DNA of 64,000 nucleotides, from contig CAJJDN010000017.1 of assembly GCA_905182985.1 (NCBI GenBank), positions 35,180 through 99,179 on the forward strand, given 5' to 3'. Under the pieces are notes generated by a model, which was given only the letters and a program-made list of their open reading frames with translations, did not search any database and had not been told where the DNA came from. Position numbers and translations under genes: made by a program. The DNA is from Paramecium sonneborni. Its lineage: Eukaryota > Ciliophora > Oligohymenophorea > Peniculida > Parameciidae. Below are positions 11,195 through 23,779 of the stretch, piece after piece (positions within the stretch are counted from its first letter, which is position 1; each line of letters starts with the position of its first letter).

Positions 11195-14070
11195 TCATAT
11201 CAAGATTTATGAAGCCTAAATCACAACTTAATCTTGTTATAAATTATGCCTAATGATATAATCTTGAATTATTTGATTAAAAAATTATTGAAGATTTTCT
11301 TCATTATGCATTTAAGTTTATCTAATTATTTCTTTTCTACTACTTGTTCTATGTTATGATAACCTATTAGTAGGGGTTAGTTAAATTTAAGGTTAATTTT
11401 TTTTTTGCATTTTTAAATATCTGGCAAATTATTTTGCTATTAAAATAAAATATTAAATGAATTAATTTGGCTCTAATTAATCAATTATTATTAAAAATGC
11501 AATTATATTTAATTTACTATGATATAATAATATTAATTTACATGGTTTTTTCAGATTCTAATATTTCTGACTTTTTTAACCAACTTTATAAATAATTATC
11601 AAAAGTGACATTATTTTGTTATACAAAAGTAAAAAAATCATTTCTTGCTAAAATAATAAATCTATTTAAGATGCTTATAATTTAAATTTCAATTCTAAAT
11701 TTATTTTCAAGTGTTTCATTCATTTTAGGTTCTAATAAATCATTAATAATTAATTAAATTAGGCCTGTAAATATCCCAATGTCTTTTCTATTTTAATTTA
11801 AAATAAGAAGAATCATTGTTGTTGTTAGACCTAAAATAGAGTTTTTAACATTATTATCTTTTTAAGAATATTTATTTTCAATGTAGGTAATATGATTTTA
11901 AATATCATTAATAGTAAAAACACCTAATAAATATAATTCTTCAATAATAGAAATGAATACACAAGAATTAATTTATGAAGTGTCAGATAATAAACTGTTA
12001 AAGTTTTAGTTTAATAGAATTATTAATTCATTTATTTAAAAATTCTTATATTAATCTTCATATTCTCTTAATAATAATAAAGTTAATTCTAAAATACAAG
12101 TTTATTTTGAGTTGATATTATTTCTGATTAATACTAATGCCATTTCAAATATATGGGATATTTAACTTCCAATAGGATATGCAACAATTAATGTTTTTAA
12201 CATCTGACAAACTTATTCAATTATTAATGTATTCTCTTCAGCTTCTTAAAATTTTGATTTCATTAATTCTAATAATCCACTATTTCTTATTGCAATGATT
12301 ACTACTTCAGATTATTCATTTTGACATTTTTCAATTAATTTTGTTAACAATTCTAACAATGGATTTATGATGCTTGTTCTTACTAAATTTTTAAGCAATT
12401 AAACTAAAAATGGGCATACAGTAACCAAAATTTAAGTCCATGCTAAATTTCCATTATAATTAGTAGCTACCTGTTTTATACATAATAAACATTGATATTA
12501 AACTACACTATCATTATTTTTAGATAATAGAGTTCCAGCTTATTCTAAGAATTATAAAATTTAGTTCTAATCTACTATAAGTATTAATCTATTTAATAAA
12601 ATAGACAATCTTCTTTAATGAGTAAGTTGATTAGACGATTACAAGTATTACAAAATAACAGGATATTAGATTTAAAATGATATTTTTAATTTTGATTAAA
12701 TTTTTGGTATTAAACCTATAATTATCAATAAACCATCTAATACTTTTGGATTAACTTAAAATTATGCTTAAATTGTTTAATCAATATATCCTTATAATAT
12801 ATTTTAACAAATTTGTGGTGCTCTAAATATAAGAAGTTCAACAGCAATTAATGCTAAATTAAAAACTTCAGCATCTTTTGGATGTAAAATCTTTTCAAAT
12901 TCATTTTCTTCCTCTTATTCGATCATATCTTCTATACCAATTTCATTTGATTAATTTATCAAAACCAAAATCTTTTATAAAAAATTTTGACTCTCTTTCT
13001 CATAAAACTATTGCAAAATTTGATTAATAATTTACTACATGTTTAGAATATGTTATTACCTTTCTACAGGTTTATTTTTAAATGTTAATTATAATTTATC
13101 CAAAGGTAAAAATAATTATGATAATTTTTAAAATCTTATGAATGCTATTAATCCACTTTTAATAATTTAAATGTTATTAGAGTTTATAGAAATACTCAAT
13201 AATTATAAGTAATCTGGTAAAATTTAAGATAAATCGAATGTATAAATCTCGAATAATTTTGAACATTTTGATATTAAATGCGTGATATTCTTATTATATT
13301 ATTATTAATTTTTTTCCAATAATAAAGCAATTTTTTACAAAATTATTCTAAAAATCTATTAAATATCATTTTAAAAAACAATTGGTTAATAGGATAATAT
13401 AAAATTAGTAAATACTTTATCCAAAAGCAGCAAAAAATGTTAAGAATATTTATTCAAATTATCATTTGGAATCCATTATTATGCAATTTTTTCCCAAATC
13501 AAATTATATTAATCATTCTTTTATTGATTTTTTTACATAAATTTAAATAACTGCTTTAATAATAAAAATAATTATTAATCTTAATTATTTACTTATAATT
13601 ATTGATTAATATATTGTAGTAATTCAGGATACCTAAAAGGGTAATCATTCTCGCATATTTCCTTAATATTTAAATAATTATTATACTAGTAAAATCTATA
13701 AAGCTTCCTATTTGATTTAACCAATTACTTCCTAACAATAGATTGATAATATTTAAGTTTTAATTTATTTTTTTTGATCCTCTTGATAAAATTCTTAAAT
13801 TGATTTTATAAATTTACTTTTTCTTTATTCAGAGCCAACCTTAAATCCAAAAGCATTCCATTTACGTTTGATTACATTTTTTAACAGGATAATTGTAAAC
13901 AATCTAATTTAACTATTTTATTATTGTATTGATATTATTTCCAATAAATAGAAAGATAAATTGCTATCCTACTCTTCAAGGTTATTTAGATATTCTTCTG
14001 CACTCTTTCTTAAATTCTAATCTATTGAAGTATAAGCAGCAAAAATTCTTTCACAAAGTTAATTTTGCAT
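11195..14070 (-). CDS. Importin-beta family karyopherin (importin-7/8-like)
   Basis: Starts ATG 14070, stop TGA 11195-11197; several 25-nt introns, clear ones near 13690 and 11540. The N-terminus (IFAAYTSIDQNLRKSAEEYL, then FTIILLKNVIKRKW) is the standard importin-N HEAT repeat that meets Ran-GTP. The next landmark, LLEICENDYPFRYPELLQYI, matches the second HEAT region of importin-7/8 and related exportins. The body is helical repeat. The C-terminus is polar and Gln-rich. Such proteins carry ribosomal proteins, histones and other cargo through nuclear pores, cycling with Ran. Importin-7/8 is my best match, but other importin-beta members cannot be ruled out. Intron positions in the middle were not all resolved. 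Confidence 0.75.
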
Positions 14071-14153
14071 TAAATAAATAAATTATATTAAATAATTATT
14101 GTTATTGAAAAAGATTTAGTTTATCTATTATTATTAGATTTATAAATATTCAT

Positions 14154-15458
14154 TCAATTTTCATTTATTATTCTATTTATTGTTGTTATTTTTCTTCTTG
14201 TTCAGCTTTACCATTTAAAAAATCGTTAGATGCTCGATAAATTTCATAAGTCTATTGAATATCTATTCCAAGAGAATTACATTGATTATGTTCTGTCATA
14301 AATTAATATAATTCTAAGGAATCATCTTCATCAATTTCTGATCCAAAACATTTTTCAAATTATTCTTTAAAATGATGTTACATATCCTTTTTTTCAATTG
14401 ATAATAAAAATCTAGCTACCTAACTTGGTTTTAATTCTCTTCTTAATTATTCTAAAGTTAAATCAAATGAAGTTAGTTCAGTTTAAATTTAATTTTTCAC
14501 CTCTTAGATTGAAGATAATGTGCTTAAAGTAGAATAGAATTTAAATACTTTTCTAATTCATTTTGATGTCTAAGTAATTTTTATTATTTCTTTTATAGTA
14601 TTTGTCTTTATTTATCTGTTAGTTTAAGATTTCTTAATATTGTATTTTAAGTATGCCTATAATTTGATGTAAAAACTTTACTCTGAGTTTGAAAAAATAT
14701 CTTATTCAGTTTTAACTACTCCAATTATATAATTGATATAAGGTGCTAAACAATTTTCATAAATTTGTCTTGCATAATGATCTATCAATTAATGCCTTTC
14801 TTAAGATCCAGAACCAAATTTTTTCTATATAAATTATTAATAATTTAAAAATACATTCAAAGAATCTATAATTGGATCAATGTTTATTTCTCCAACATTT
14901 CCATTGATTGAATTTTATAGATTTGAAAATAAGATTATCTTTGTTTAATCCTAATCCCTTTTCTATATAATTTATAAAAAAAATACTTATGTTATTTTAT
15001 TTTATAGATTAATTGCTAATTATTAAGTTCTTTCATTAACATTCTTAAAAATATCTAATTGTTCTGATAATTTTGTAACTTTGTTTTCTAACAATTCCAA
15101 ATAAATCTTCTTTCTTCTTCTACTATTTCTTGCAGACTCTCTATTTTTTGCTAATTTATCTTCTTTATCTCCAAAATTATTTCCAGGAAATTATTAACTT
15201 TAAACTTTTTGTACATTTTCTTTTTTTTCTTAACTAAAAATATGATCTATTGATATATATATACACATCATCCACTATTTCTGAATTAGTCATTTTTATA
15301 AGTGATGATATTTTTTTTATATAAGTATTTTTTGTATTATATTTTGGCTTTCTTTATAATTCAAACGCTTACTTCTTTCCAAAATCTGCTTCTTATTCAA
15401 ATTTCATATTACTAGAGTTTGAATTCTAAGCAAAATCAATATCATCAAAATGACTCAT
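14154..15458 (-). CDS. bZIP transcription factor
   Basis: A basic region reading KLAKNRESARNSRRRKK has the invariant N-x7-R spacing of bZIP DNA-binding helices. It is followed at once by a leucine heptad (YLELLENKVTKLSEQLDIF). The N-terminal ~70 residues are acidic and polar. The C-terminal ~250 residues are helical, with LKPSQVARFLLSIEKKDM and HHFKEQFEKCFG near the end. It should be a nuclear DNA-binding dimer. Introns of 31 nt (near 15255) and 24 nt (near 14985) are clear. In the stretch 14480-14620 the frame needs one or two more introns that I could not place unambiguously, so the middle of the protein is approximate. Confidence 0.8.
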
Positions 15459-15662
15459 AGAGTTGATATTTTATATTATTTTATTCACTTTTCTTTAAAT
15501 TTAAATATATATAGGTTTCATATATTTGTTAAAATAATGAATATTATTAAGATTAGTTGATATTTAAAATGCATATTATTATTTCTCTTTAGATTTATAT
15601 GGATAATTATATTTATATATGTTATCTAATTCATACTATAATTATTTATAAAAATATTAAGA

Positions 15663-15980
15663 ATGTAAAATCAATAATTTGGAAGTGATGCTAAAGCTTA
15701 TAAAGAATAAGCTCAATAAAGAAAATAATAAAAAATAGAAAAACTATGGAATGAAATTGAACATAATCCAGAATTAAAGCCTGTAATTTTTTATTTTTGA
15801 TTCTAGCAATTTCTTTAATTGAAAAAAAAAATAGCAACTTCTCATAAAAAGAGAGAAGAAACTACTGGAATGATTATGAGTATGAAAGAAGAATATAATC
15901 AATTAAAAGGTGATATCAAAGAGTTTTTAAAAAAATAAAACAAAATCAAGTCGGTCAACAATCCTGCTAATAATAAATGA
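15663..15980 (+). CDS. Small coiled-coil protein, 97 aa
   Basis: 98 codons after removing a 24-nt intron (near 15782-15805). The intron is a multiple of three and contains an in-frame TGA, so its retention would stop translation. The product is short, charged and fully helical (AYKEQAQQRKQQKIEKLW, then LQLKKKIATSHKKREE and MSMKEEYNQLKGDIKEFLKK). No family is recognised. It lies 39 bp upstream of the EMG1 gene on the same strand. Confidence 0.65.
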
Positions 15981-16019
15981 AAAATGTTTCAGTTTTATTA
16001 ATTAATATAATTTTAATTT

Positions 16020-16795
16020 ATGCTCAAACAACTATCAAATAAAAAGTAAATCAAGAAATTAAAGAAGACAATTCAAAAATCTCTGAATAATGAAGTTCCT
16101 ATCCCAGAATTAGAAGTTTAAGAAAAATTGAATAAAGAAATTGTAACATTTATACTTGATGGTGCAGTCTTATAATTAGGATAATTGAAATCATCAAAAG
16201 TTTTACTTAATTTTGAAGATCATTCTAATTTTATAACAAAACGATTAGGAAGAAATCCAGAAGATTTCAGGTATAACTAAATTAAGCAAAAGGCCAGACA
16301 TAGTACATCAAAGTTTATTAACACTTCTTGATAGTCCACTTAATAAAGCAGGATTAATGAAAGTATTGATAAGAACAGAAGATAATAGATTAATTGAAAT
16401 TAATCAGGTTACTAAAATTCCTAGAACTTTTAAAAGATTTAGTGGAATGATAGCAAAGTTATTAGAAACAGCTAAAATTTAATCAGAAGATTAAATATTA
16501 CTCTAAATACATAATGATACAGTTTAAGAGTATTTTTCTAATGAAGCCTTTATTATAGCTACATCACATAAAGCTAAATTAGTCAATCTATAAGAATATA
16601 TTTAGAAAAAACATAATGTATAATAAATAATCAATTTAGATGGTATTTGTTATAGGAGCAGTTGCTAAAGGCAATCCAGGTTTGGAATGTAAATTTAGTA
16701 ATGATTGTATTTCGATTTCGAGATATTAATTAAGCACATCAAATTGCCTATCTAAAATTATTGATACATTTGAGTAATATTATTAAATTATTTGA
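16020..16795 (+). CDS. EMG1: EMG1/NEP1 18S rRNA pseudouridine N1-methyltransferase
   Basis: 244 codons after two 22-nt introns (near 16270 and 16616). The protein follows the Nep1 SPOUT family throughout: [19 protein letters not shown], then a strand with [16 protein letters not shown], the signature [39 protein letters not shown] with TFKRFSGMI, and the AdoMet-binding trefoil-knot loop [14 protein letters not shown] followed by ISISRYQLS. The enzyme methylates a hypermodified pseudouridine in the 18S rRNA decoding region and is also an assembly factor of the small-subunit processome in the nucleolus. Length is close to the family norm. The identification is firm. Confidence 0.93.
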
Positions 16796-17438
16796 TTGTA
16801 ATATTTATAATAAACATATTAATAATCTTAAATTATAATTATATTTTATGATATACCTCAAATATTAAATATGATATATATATACTGTATCTAAAATTTC
16901 AATAATAACATTTATGGCACAATCTTAATTACAATTCCTTGAAAGCTTATCGAAAAATATTGATTATATCTTGAAAAAATACATGCAAATGTAAATAGCA
17001 TTATTAATCAAAATTAAAAATTGCTTAAGTGAATTTAATTTATTCGGCAATAAGGATATATTGTTTAGAATAGAATTAATATATATATCCATAAAAAGAG
17101 AAAAATTAATAAATAAAAATAATAGGATTAAATTAAAAAAAGATTGAAAATTCTTTAATATTTTTAATGATGAAAATTAATTATATTTAATAAAATAAAT
17201 AGATTCAATATCATTAAATATTAGGCAATAAAGAGCTAAATATTAATTTTGGTTTTAACAAAAAAAAAATAGAAACTTTTGGCATAAACAAATGTTGGAT
17301 AAAAACACTATATAAAAGTAGGATTAAATGAGTTAAACACATTAATGAAATTATAATAAGTTTTTCAATGATTATAATAATGGAAATATAATCTAAAGTG
17401 AGAATTGCGAAGATAAAATAATTTTCATTTTAAATTAC
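16796..17438. other. Gene-poor AT-rich spacer with one doubtful small ORF
   Basis: Convergent spacer between EMG1 and the next gene. Plus strand 16914-17147 is open for 78 codons (ATG to TGA), giving a basic, low-complexity peptide rich in Ile, Lys and Asn. ORFs of this length are expected by chance when TGA is the only stop, so I do not call it a gene. Confidence 0.5.
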
Positions 17439-20400
17439 TCACGCTTTTATACTATTTTTTGTTCTATATCTAATTAATTTCTTGATTTAAATCTACTATT
17501 TAATAGGTGATGATTCTTTTGTTATTGATCTAATATATAGAATTTAAATAATTACTTTTATTTTAAGAGTTCATTTAATTGTTCATTCTTTGATTCATTT
17601 TTACCTCTAACTGTCTCTTTAGAATTTGGCTATGCAGCTATATATGCAGCTTATTTTTAACTAGCTTTTAATTTTTTTATTGCTAAAGATCCTTCCAAAT
17701 TCATTAATTAATTTAACTGACTCTAAAAATTAGTTTAAATCTCACAAACACATTATTAAATTCCTTTCCATGATGTTGATGATTCTAAATTAGATATTAA
17801 TTATGAAAGCTATCTTGAATAGACATTAGCATTAATTATGTATATTAAATACATAATATTCATATATAAACTTTCAACATAATCAATATTTTTGCATCCA
17901 TTTTTATTATATGTATTATACCCATTAAATAATGAAGTTAGAAATCCAACATGAAATAATAAATTAGATAATTAGTATTAAGGTGCTCTAGAAAATAATA
18001 TAGCAATTAATCTATAATTATAAAAATACATTTTACTTAACAAAATTCAATTAGAAAATATTGTTTTAATGACTATTAAAAAACCAAATGATTAAAATAT
18101 GCAGAACAGTTTCATTTAAATATTTGTAGATATTTTTTTCATCTCTATTTGGATCATAAACATCAAAATAAAGCAATCCATTTACTAAAGTTGTAAATAA
18201 TAGATATTATTTAAATTTAAAATCTATTATCTCTGTAAAACTGTTCAATTCTATTATCTTCTTGCATATAAAATCAAATACTTAACTGAAACAGTTTTTT
18301 AGTAGACTATTTAATTGTTTATCTTAAATTATGAAAGAATTCTTATAGATTTCATTAATAATAAGACCACATTCAATAGATTGTTTTTAAAGATTTTTAC
18401 TTTCTTTATCAAAAATTCCATATAAGTAAATTTAAAATAACATAATTATTGTCTTTTCATTAATGAATGATCTTTATGCTAGATTTAAAAATTGTTATTT
18501 TTAGTAAGAATCCTTAACCAAATTTTCTGAATAATAGAGAGAATTAAATATCGAATCATTTAGTATTTTGAAAACTCGAATACAACCTTTAAGAGAATGT
18601 TTATTGTAAATAAAAAAAGATTACGCAGTTTCAAAATGAGTGAATTATAAATCTATATTCCTTCTTGGATATATAGATATAAGTTTTGTAGTAGAAAATC
18701 CATCTTGTGATATGATATAAGTTTTATTTCTTGATCTTGAAACAAAATTTTAACAATTTTAGGAATCTACACTTTCACTTTTATTAACTTTATTTTCAAT
18801 AGAAGGTAAACTAACAGAACTATGATTCATTTTTCCCTTTGGAGAGATTAGATTTATATTTGATTATTAGCCATAAAATCCTTTATTATAGGAAGATTAC
18901 ATTATTCTCATTCTTAAAGGGGAAGATTCTTATAATTCAGACATAATTGATTTATTTTTCTCATTGCTAAAATGTTTTAAATTATCTATATCTTTTTATG
19001 TCATATCATCCATTATTTGATTTGCTGTTGAATTATTATCTAAAATCCATTATGAAGAATTTAAAATTTATTACTCCTCCGAAAATTCAATTGGAGTTAA
19101 TGGATCTTATCTGCTTGTAATAGAATTCTAAAAATCATTTTAAGTTTATTATGTTTTTTCGGGTGATTTTAATAATTTAACAAATGCCAATATACCATCC
19201 TTAAATTTTTATTTAAATATTTACTATTTTTAATGATTTATATTCTTAATAACATTGTTCATTCCTCTAAGGTTGTTTCAATAAAACTTGGAAGAAAAAA
19301 CTAAACCAATTTGTATAGTCTAAATATTTCCATATTTGTTCTTATAAATAAAAACCAAATTTAAATTTATCTATCCATAAACTTAAAATATCTCCTATAA
19401 AAGTAGTCATTTAGTGATTATAAATATACAATGAAAAGGTAAATAATAAGTTATATTCTAAAATTTGATAGGCACTCTTTTAAGGATTTAGAAGTATCAA
19501 TTGTTCTATGAAATTAACTAAGTGATTAATATTTAAGTTTATTTCATCATTTATTAAGGAATCATAAATTTTTCTAACTTTTATAAGCTTAATACTATAC
19601 ATGAAACTTCAACAAAAGTTGATAGCAATCTATCCACTTAACGAATATTGTTTTAGTTTTAAAATAATAAGACAGTTTTATAAGATCTAATAATTTAAAA
19701 TTTATCTAAATTGTTTGTAAGGTTCTTAAAATGCTTTTTATTATATTTAGCTTCTAAATCTATGAATAATGATTCCTATGATAATAAATTATATTTATAC
19801 CCATTCTCCAATTAGCTCAATTTTACTTGGATTCAAGATATAAGATAGAATTGCGTTTAAATTTTCAGAATTAGTAAAATAAACATAATTATCCATATCA
19901 ATTGAAGGTGTTTCTTTATTACAAAGCCATTGTTAAATCTTAGTTTTATAATCTATTATTTTTTGTTATACTGGACTCACAGATAGAGAATCACTTTCAG
20001 TTTCACTTTTAATATTACATTTCTTAATGAAATGTTAATGAAGCAATTTTTTGTTTTTATTTTTTATATGGATCAATTTGCTTTAGATTAATTTTTAAGG
20101 AACTTTTATCTTATTTTATATGAAATCTAAAATAATTTTTATAAATTATTACAATCCTCTATTTCTTAATTATGCTCTTCAATCCATTCGAGATCTTTAA
20201 ATATTGATTATTTTAATTCTTCATAGATGTCAATAATTTGAAGTTGAAATTCTTCATTTTTAGTGTGCATTAAGAAAAGTTTAAATATGGATGCCATTTA
20301 TTCTAAATCTAATTTATACTCATTTGAAAGAGTAAAAATAGGTATAATAAATTTCACAGAAAATCTTTTTGCAATAATTAATCTTTCTATGACTTCTCTA

Positions 20401-20861
20401 CTAAAAGGTATCGAGCCTTGTTTCAATTACTCTTTAAGTATTGAAGTAATATTATTGCTATAAATAAAAATAAATGATATACTTATGAGATAATTGGCGA
20501 TTTTATTTATTAAATAAAGATCTAGTACCTAAGAATTATCTATATTCTTAAAGAATTGCAACTTCTTATAATGCTTTATGGAAAGCCATAATAAATTTAG
20601 GGTCATTTTTATATTACTCAAAACATTCATTTAATAGCATCTCTATGGTTACATCTGAAAAAGGATAGGAACATATCACTAATATAACATTATCTTTAAT
20701 ACATTATTTGATTAAAGAAGGACTGTTGAAATTTTTTAAGGTTTTTAAACTCTATGAAATTTATTTTATTCCTTCAGCAATTTTTTACAATCTAACATAA
20801 TCATCTTCAACTCCAAGCTAATTATAGAAATTAATTTTCTTACAGCTTCTTCGAGAATCAT
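17439..20861 (-). CDS. Large helical protein with SAPS-like C-terminal region (PP6/Sit4 regulatory subunit type)
   Basis: Start ATG 20861, stop TGA 17439-17441; introns near 20830, 20465, 20090, 19800, 19170, 18030 and 17550 keep one frame throughout. The N-terminal third is armadillo-like (ALGVEDDYVRLQKIAEGIKQ, then CIKDNVILVICSYPFSDVTI). The C-terminal third has NETVLHILIIWFFNSHQNNI, FQLNFVKLIAILFSRAP, LSNLLFHVGFLTSLF and LSQLISNLESSTSWKGIQQ. This order resembles the end of the SAPS domain in PPP6R proteins, which target PP6/Sit4 phosphatase. The similarity is judged by eye and is moderate. The link between the 5' and 3' halves depends on a 23-nt GTT...AAG intron near 20095; if that is wrong these are two genes (17439-~20040 and 20073-20861). 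Confidence 0.5.
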
Positions 20862-20932
20862 AGTAAAGGATAAATAAAAATTTATAATTGAGCAATTTAT
20901 AAAATAAAATAGATAATTACAAAATAAGTGTG

Positions 20933-22003
20933 TCATTTATCACATAATACTTTTACAATTGTTGTAATAGCTTAAGAAGTTTATTTCGAACTTTTTTTAA
21001 TGGACTAAAGAGAACCTAATCTTTATTCAAAAATATCAATTTATTCATGTAAATTAAATCTAGACATTGCAGCAGAAGTAAAAGATAATTTCAATTCTTC
21101 TTCTTAATTAATTTTTAAAATTTTATTTAACCTGCTTATTTAATTTTTTTCTATTATAATCATAATTTATCTTAAAATTTACTTAATCAGCAATTTTTTT
21201 CATATCAAGAATTTCATTTTATATTTTCAAATTCTCCAAAACTTCATTAGCATAAATAATATCATCTAATAATGATATATTTAATTTATCAATAAGTTTT
21301 TGTTCTCCATTGATAGTAATAAATTCTTTAACGCTACAAAATTTTTCTATTTCAGAAAGATCAACAAGTTCATCTTTGCCATTTTTTAATAAAACTTTTC
21401 TTAAATTTTTTCTTTTTTCAACAATATTTCTTACAACTAAGAAAACTTTTCTTGAATTATTCAAATATTTCTTGAAAATTTATAAAAAAATATACCTACA
21501 AAGCTTCTAATTATTTTTTAATTTTCTCTATTTATTCTACAAATTCAGCAAACTTTTTATTTTAAACATTATCAAAGATTCCTGTTTTGTAGATATTTGT
21601 TTTTAATTTTTTTTCATCTCTCTTGAATTTGATTTTTCCTTTTTCATCATCAGTATAGTTGGATGAATCATTATCAAAATTTGTTTTAAAAAAAGGTTTA
21701 ATCGTTGATTATTTATTTGATGATTCATATTCTGTTATTGCTCTTCCAAGTTTTACTGATTATTGTGGTGATTTACTTTAGGATAATCTTGGTAATTTTT
21801 CATTGGTAATCGGTATTAATCTGTTTGAAGTAATATGCTAATAAAAAAATAATATAAAATACTCTTATTTCTAATTTCTTTTATTTTAAACTTAATCTCT
21901 CATTGTTTAAAGCAAGACTTCCTTCTAAATTTTAGGATTCATTAATTTTTTCAAGTTGTTTCACCACAGGTACTTATAATTAATATTCATGAAATGTATT
22001 CAT
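20933..22003 (-). CDS. Coiled-coil protein, 319 aa, unknown
   Basis: 320 codons after removing four introns (25, 25, 32 and 29 nt; near 21843, 21475, 21150 and 21115). The N-terminus is helical (VVKQLEKINESQNLEGSLAL), followed by a basic, Ser/Gln-rich linker, then a coiled-coil body (KKFAEFVEQIEKIKKQLEAL) and a short C-terminal segment with AAMSRFNLHEQIDIFEQRL. No family is recognised. Tandem with the PDI gene, whose stop lies 50 bp upstream. Confidence 0.7.
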
Positions 22004-22053
22004 ATATTATAAAAAACAATAAGATTTGAATTTATGAAATGAAAATACATAAC

Positions 22054-23579
22054 TCATAATTCTTCAACTCTATCAAGATCAATCCATTAATGTGAAGTAT
22101 TTTCTTTTAAGAAAGTGATGAAATTGGCTTCATCTCTTCCACTATTATAATCAATAATTTAATCCTTTTATCCATTTTTCCAGAATTTGATGGTTGGGAA
22201 TGATTCAATATTGACTCCTTCAATCTAAAATTAGAATATATAAATTACTTCATTAGCAGTAGCATCACATTTAGCAATAATAATATTTGGATTAACCAAT
22301 AATTTTTTAGCTAAACCTTCATAAATAGGAGCTAATTATTTGCAATGTCCACACCAAGGAGCATAGAATTCAATTAAAACATCTTTATCATTATTGATAA
22401 CCAAATCTCTAAAATTTTTACCAACAACAATTTTGACTGGTTCATCATTAGTTGAAGGTATTTCTTCAGATTTCATATATCTAGTTAATGTTCCATCAAA
22501 GAAATTATTTAAAAAAGTTCTAAGTGATTCAGTTGTAATTTCACCTTCAAATCTATATTTACCATTTCCTCCTAATTAATCATATAACATAACATTAGGA
22601 ATGTTAGTTGTACTTGCACCAATATATTCAGCTAATCTATGGAATAAACCAGATCCATCATTGGGTTTTGAATATGAAAATTTTATTCTAAAATTATATA
22701 ATAATATTTACTTATCTTTGAATGAACCTGCAACAGCAGAAAAAGCATTAAATGCAGCAATACCTGTATCAGTATCTTCTGTAAATAAAATGATAGCATT
22801 ATTTTTTTATTAGAATATGATATTGATGGCTTTATCATCAAAAGGTAAAATGATTGGATTTCCATATACATTAATAAAAGCTTCTAAATTATTAGCAGTA
22901 ACTGATTATTCAAAATTATTTCTCTTTTCATCAAAAGATTTAAAAAGAACTATCTTACCTGTTACACTATATTTTTCAGCTGATTCTGGATTGAAAGTAT
23001 GAGCAAATGTAACTTTGTCATTTTGTTATGCAACTTATTTAAATGTTTCAAAATCATTATCATCTGATGATGATCCAAAAAAGACAATTACAGGAGCGTT
23101 TGATACTCTTACTAAGAAATTTTCTAAATCTTAAACAGAATTCAATTCAGTTGATGGAGGTCCTGATTTTTTATTAATCCAAGCAATAATATCACCTTAT
23201 GTTCTTCCTCCTTCATAATCAATTGCTTGACCATTAATGAAGAATTTTATTGTTGGATATCCTTGTATAGAAAATTTTTCAGCAATTGAACTTTCAGCTG
23301 TAGCATCAACTTTTGCTAATGGCACATAATCATCTCCTCCTTATTTCTTTAATTCAGCTGCTGCTGCTGAATATTCTGGAGCTAATTTCTTACTTTTATA
23401 TATATTTATTATTTATACCAATGTCCACACCATGGTGCATAAAATTCAACCATTATGAATTTGAATGTATCTATAGCATCTTAAAATGTATCAGTAGTTA
23501 ACACCATTACATTATCTTCCTCTTAAAATGCTCCAAAACATGTTGCCAATAACAAGCTGATCAATACCAATGATTTCAT
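22054..23579 (-). CDS. Protein disulfide isomerase, two thioredoxin domains
   Basis: 484 codons after removing three introns (24 nt at 22225-22248, 24 nt at 22688-22711, and 26 nt near 23400). A signal peptide ([18 protein letters not shown]) leads to an a domain with [11 protein letters not shown], split by the third intron directly before the second Cys, and GYPTIKFF. Two redox-inactive b-type domains follow, then a second catalytic domain with [17 protein letters not shown] and [11 protein letters not shown]. The protein ends in VEEL, a KDEL/KEEL-like ER retention signal. This is the classic a-b-b'-a' layout of PDI, which forms and shuffles disulfides in the ER lumen. Length fits the family. 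Divergent from the RING-CH gene with a 200-bp shared upstream region. Confidence 0.93.
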
Positions 23580-23779
23580 AAATATGGAAATCTTTTTATT
23601 TAAAAATTTTTTAATGACATCAATTCAAATATTATTATTCACACAAAATTATTGAATTATTTTTCAAATTCATAATCCAAAAATTTATAATTAATATTTT
23701 TATTATTTTTTCTGTTCAATTTTCACTCTGACTTCTTTTTTCTCTTAAATCTTTCTCTATTCATTCATTATTTATATTT

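Noticed and set aside
16914..17147. 78-codon plus-strand ORF in a spacer.
   Set aside because: Low complexity, no conserved features, and chance ORFs of this size are common when TGA is the only stop.
20263..20463. Short plus-strand ORF, and similar ones at 21310-23501.
   Set aside because: All lie opposite well-supported minus-strand genes (SAPS-like, coiled-coil, PDI).
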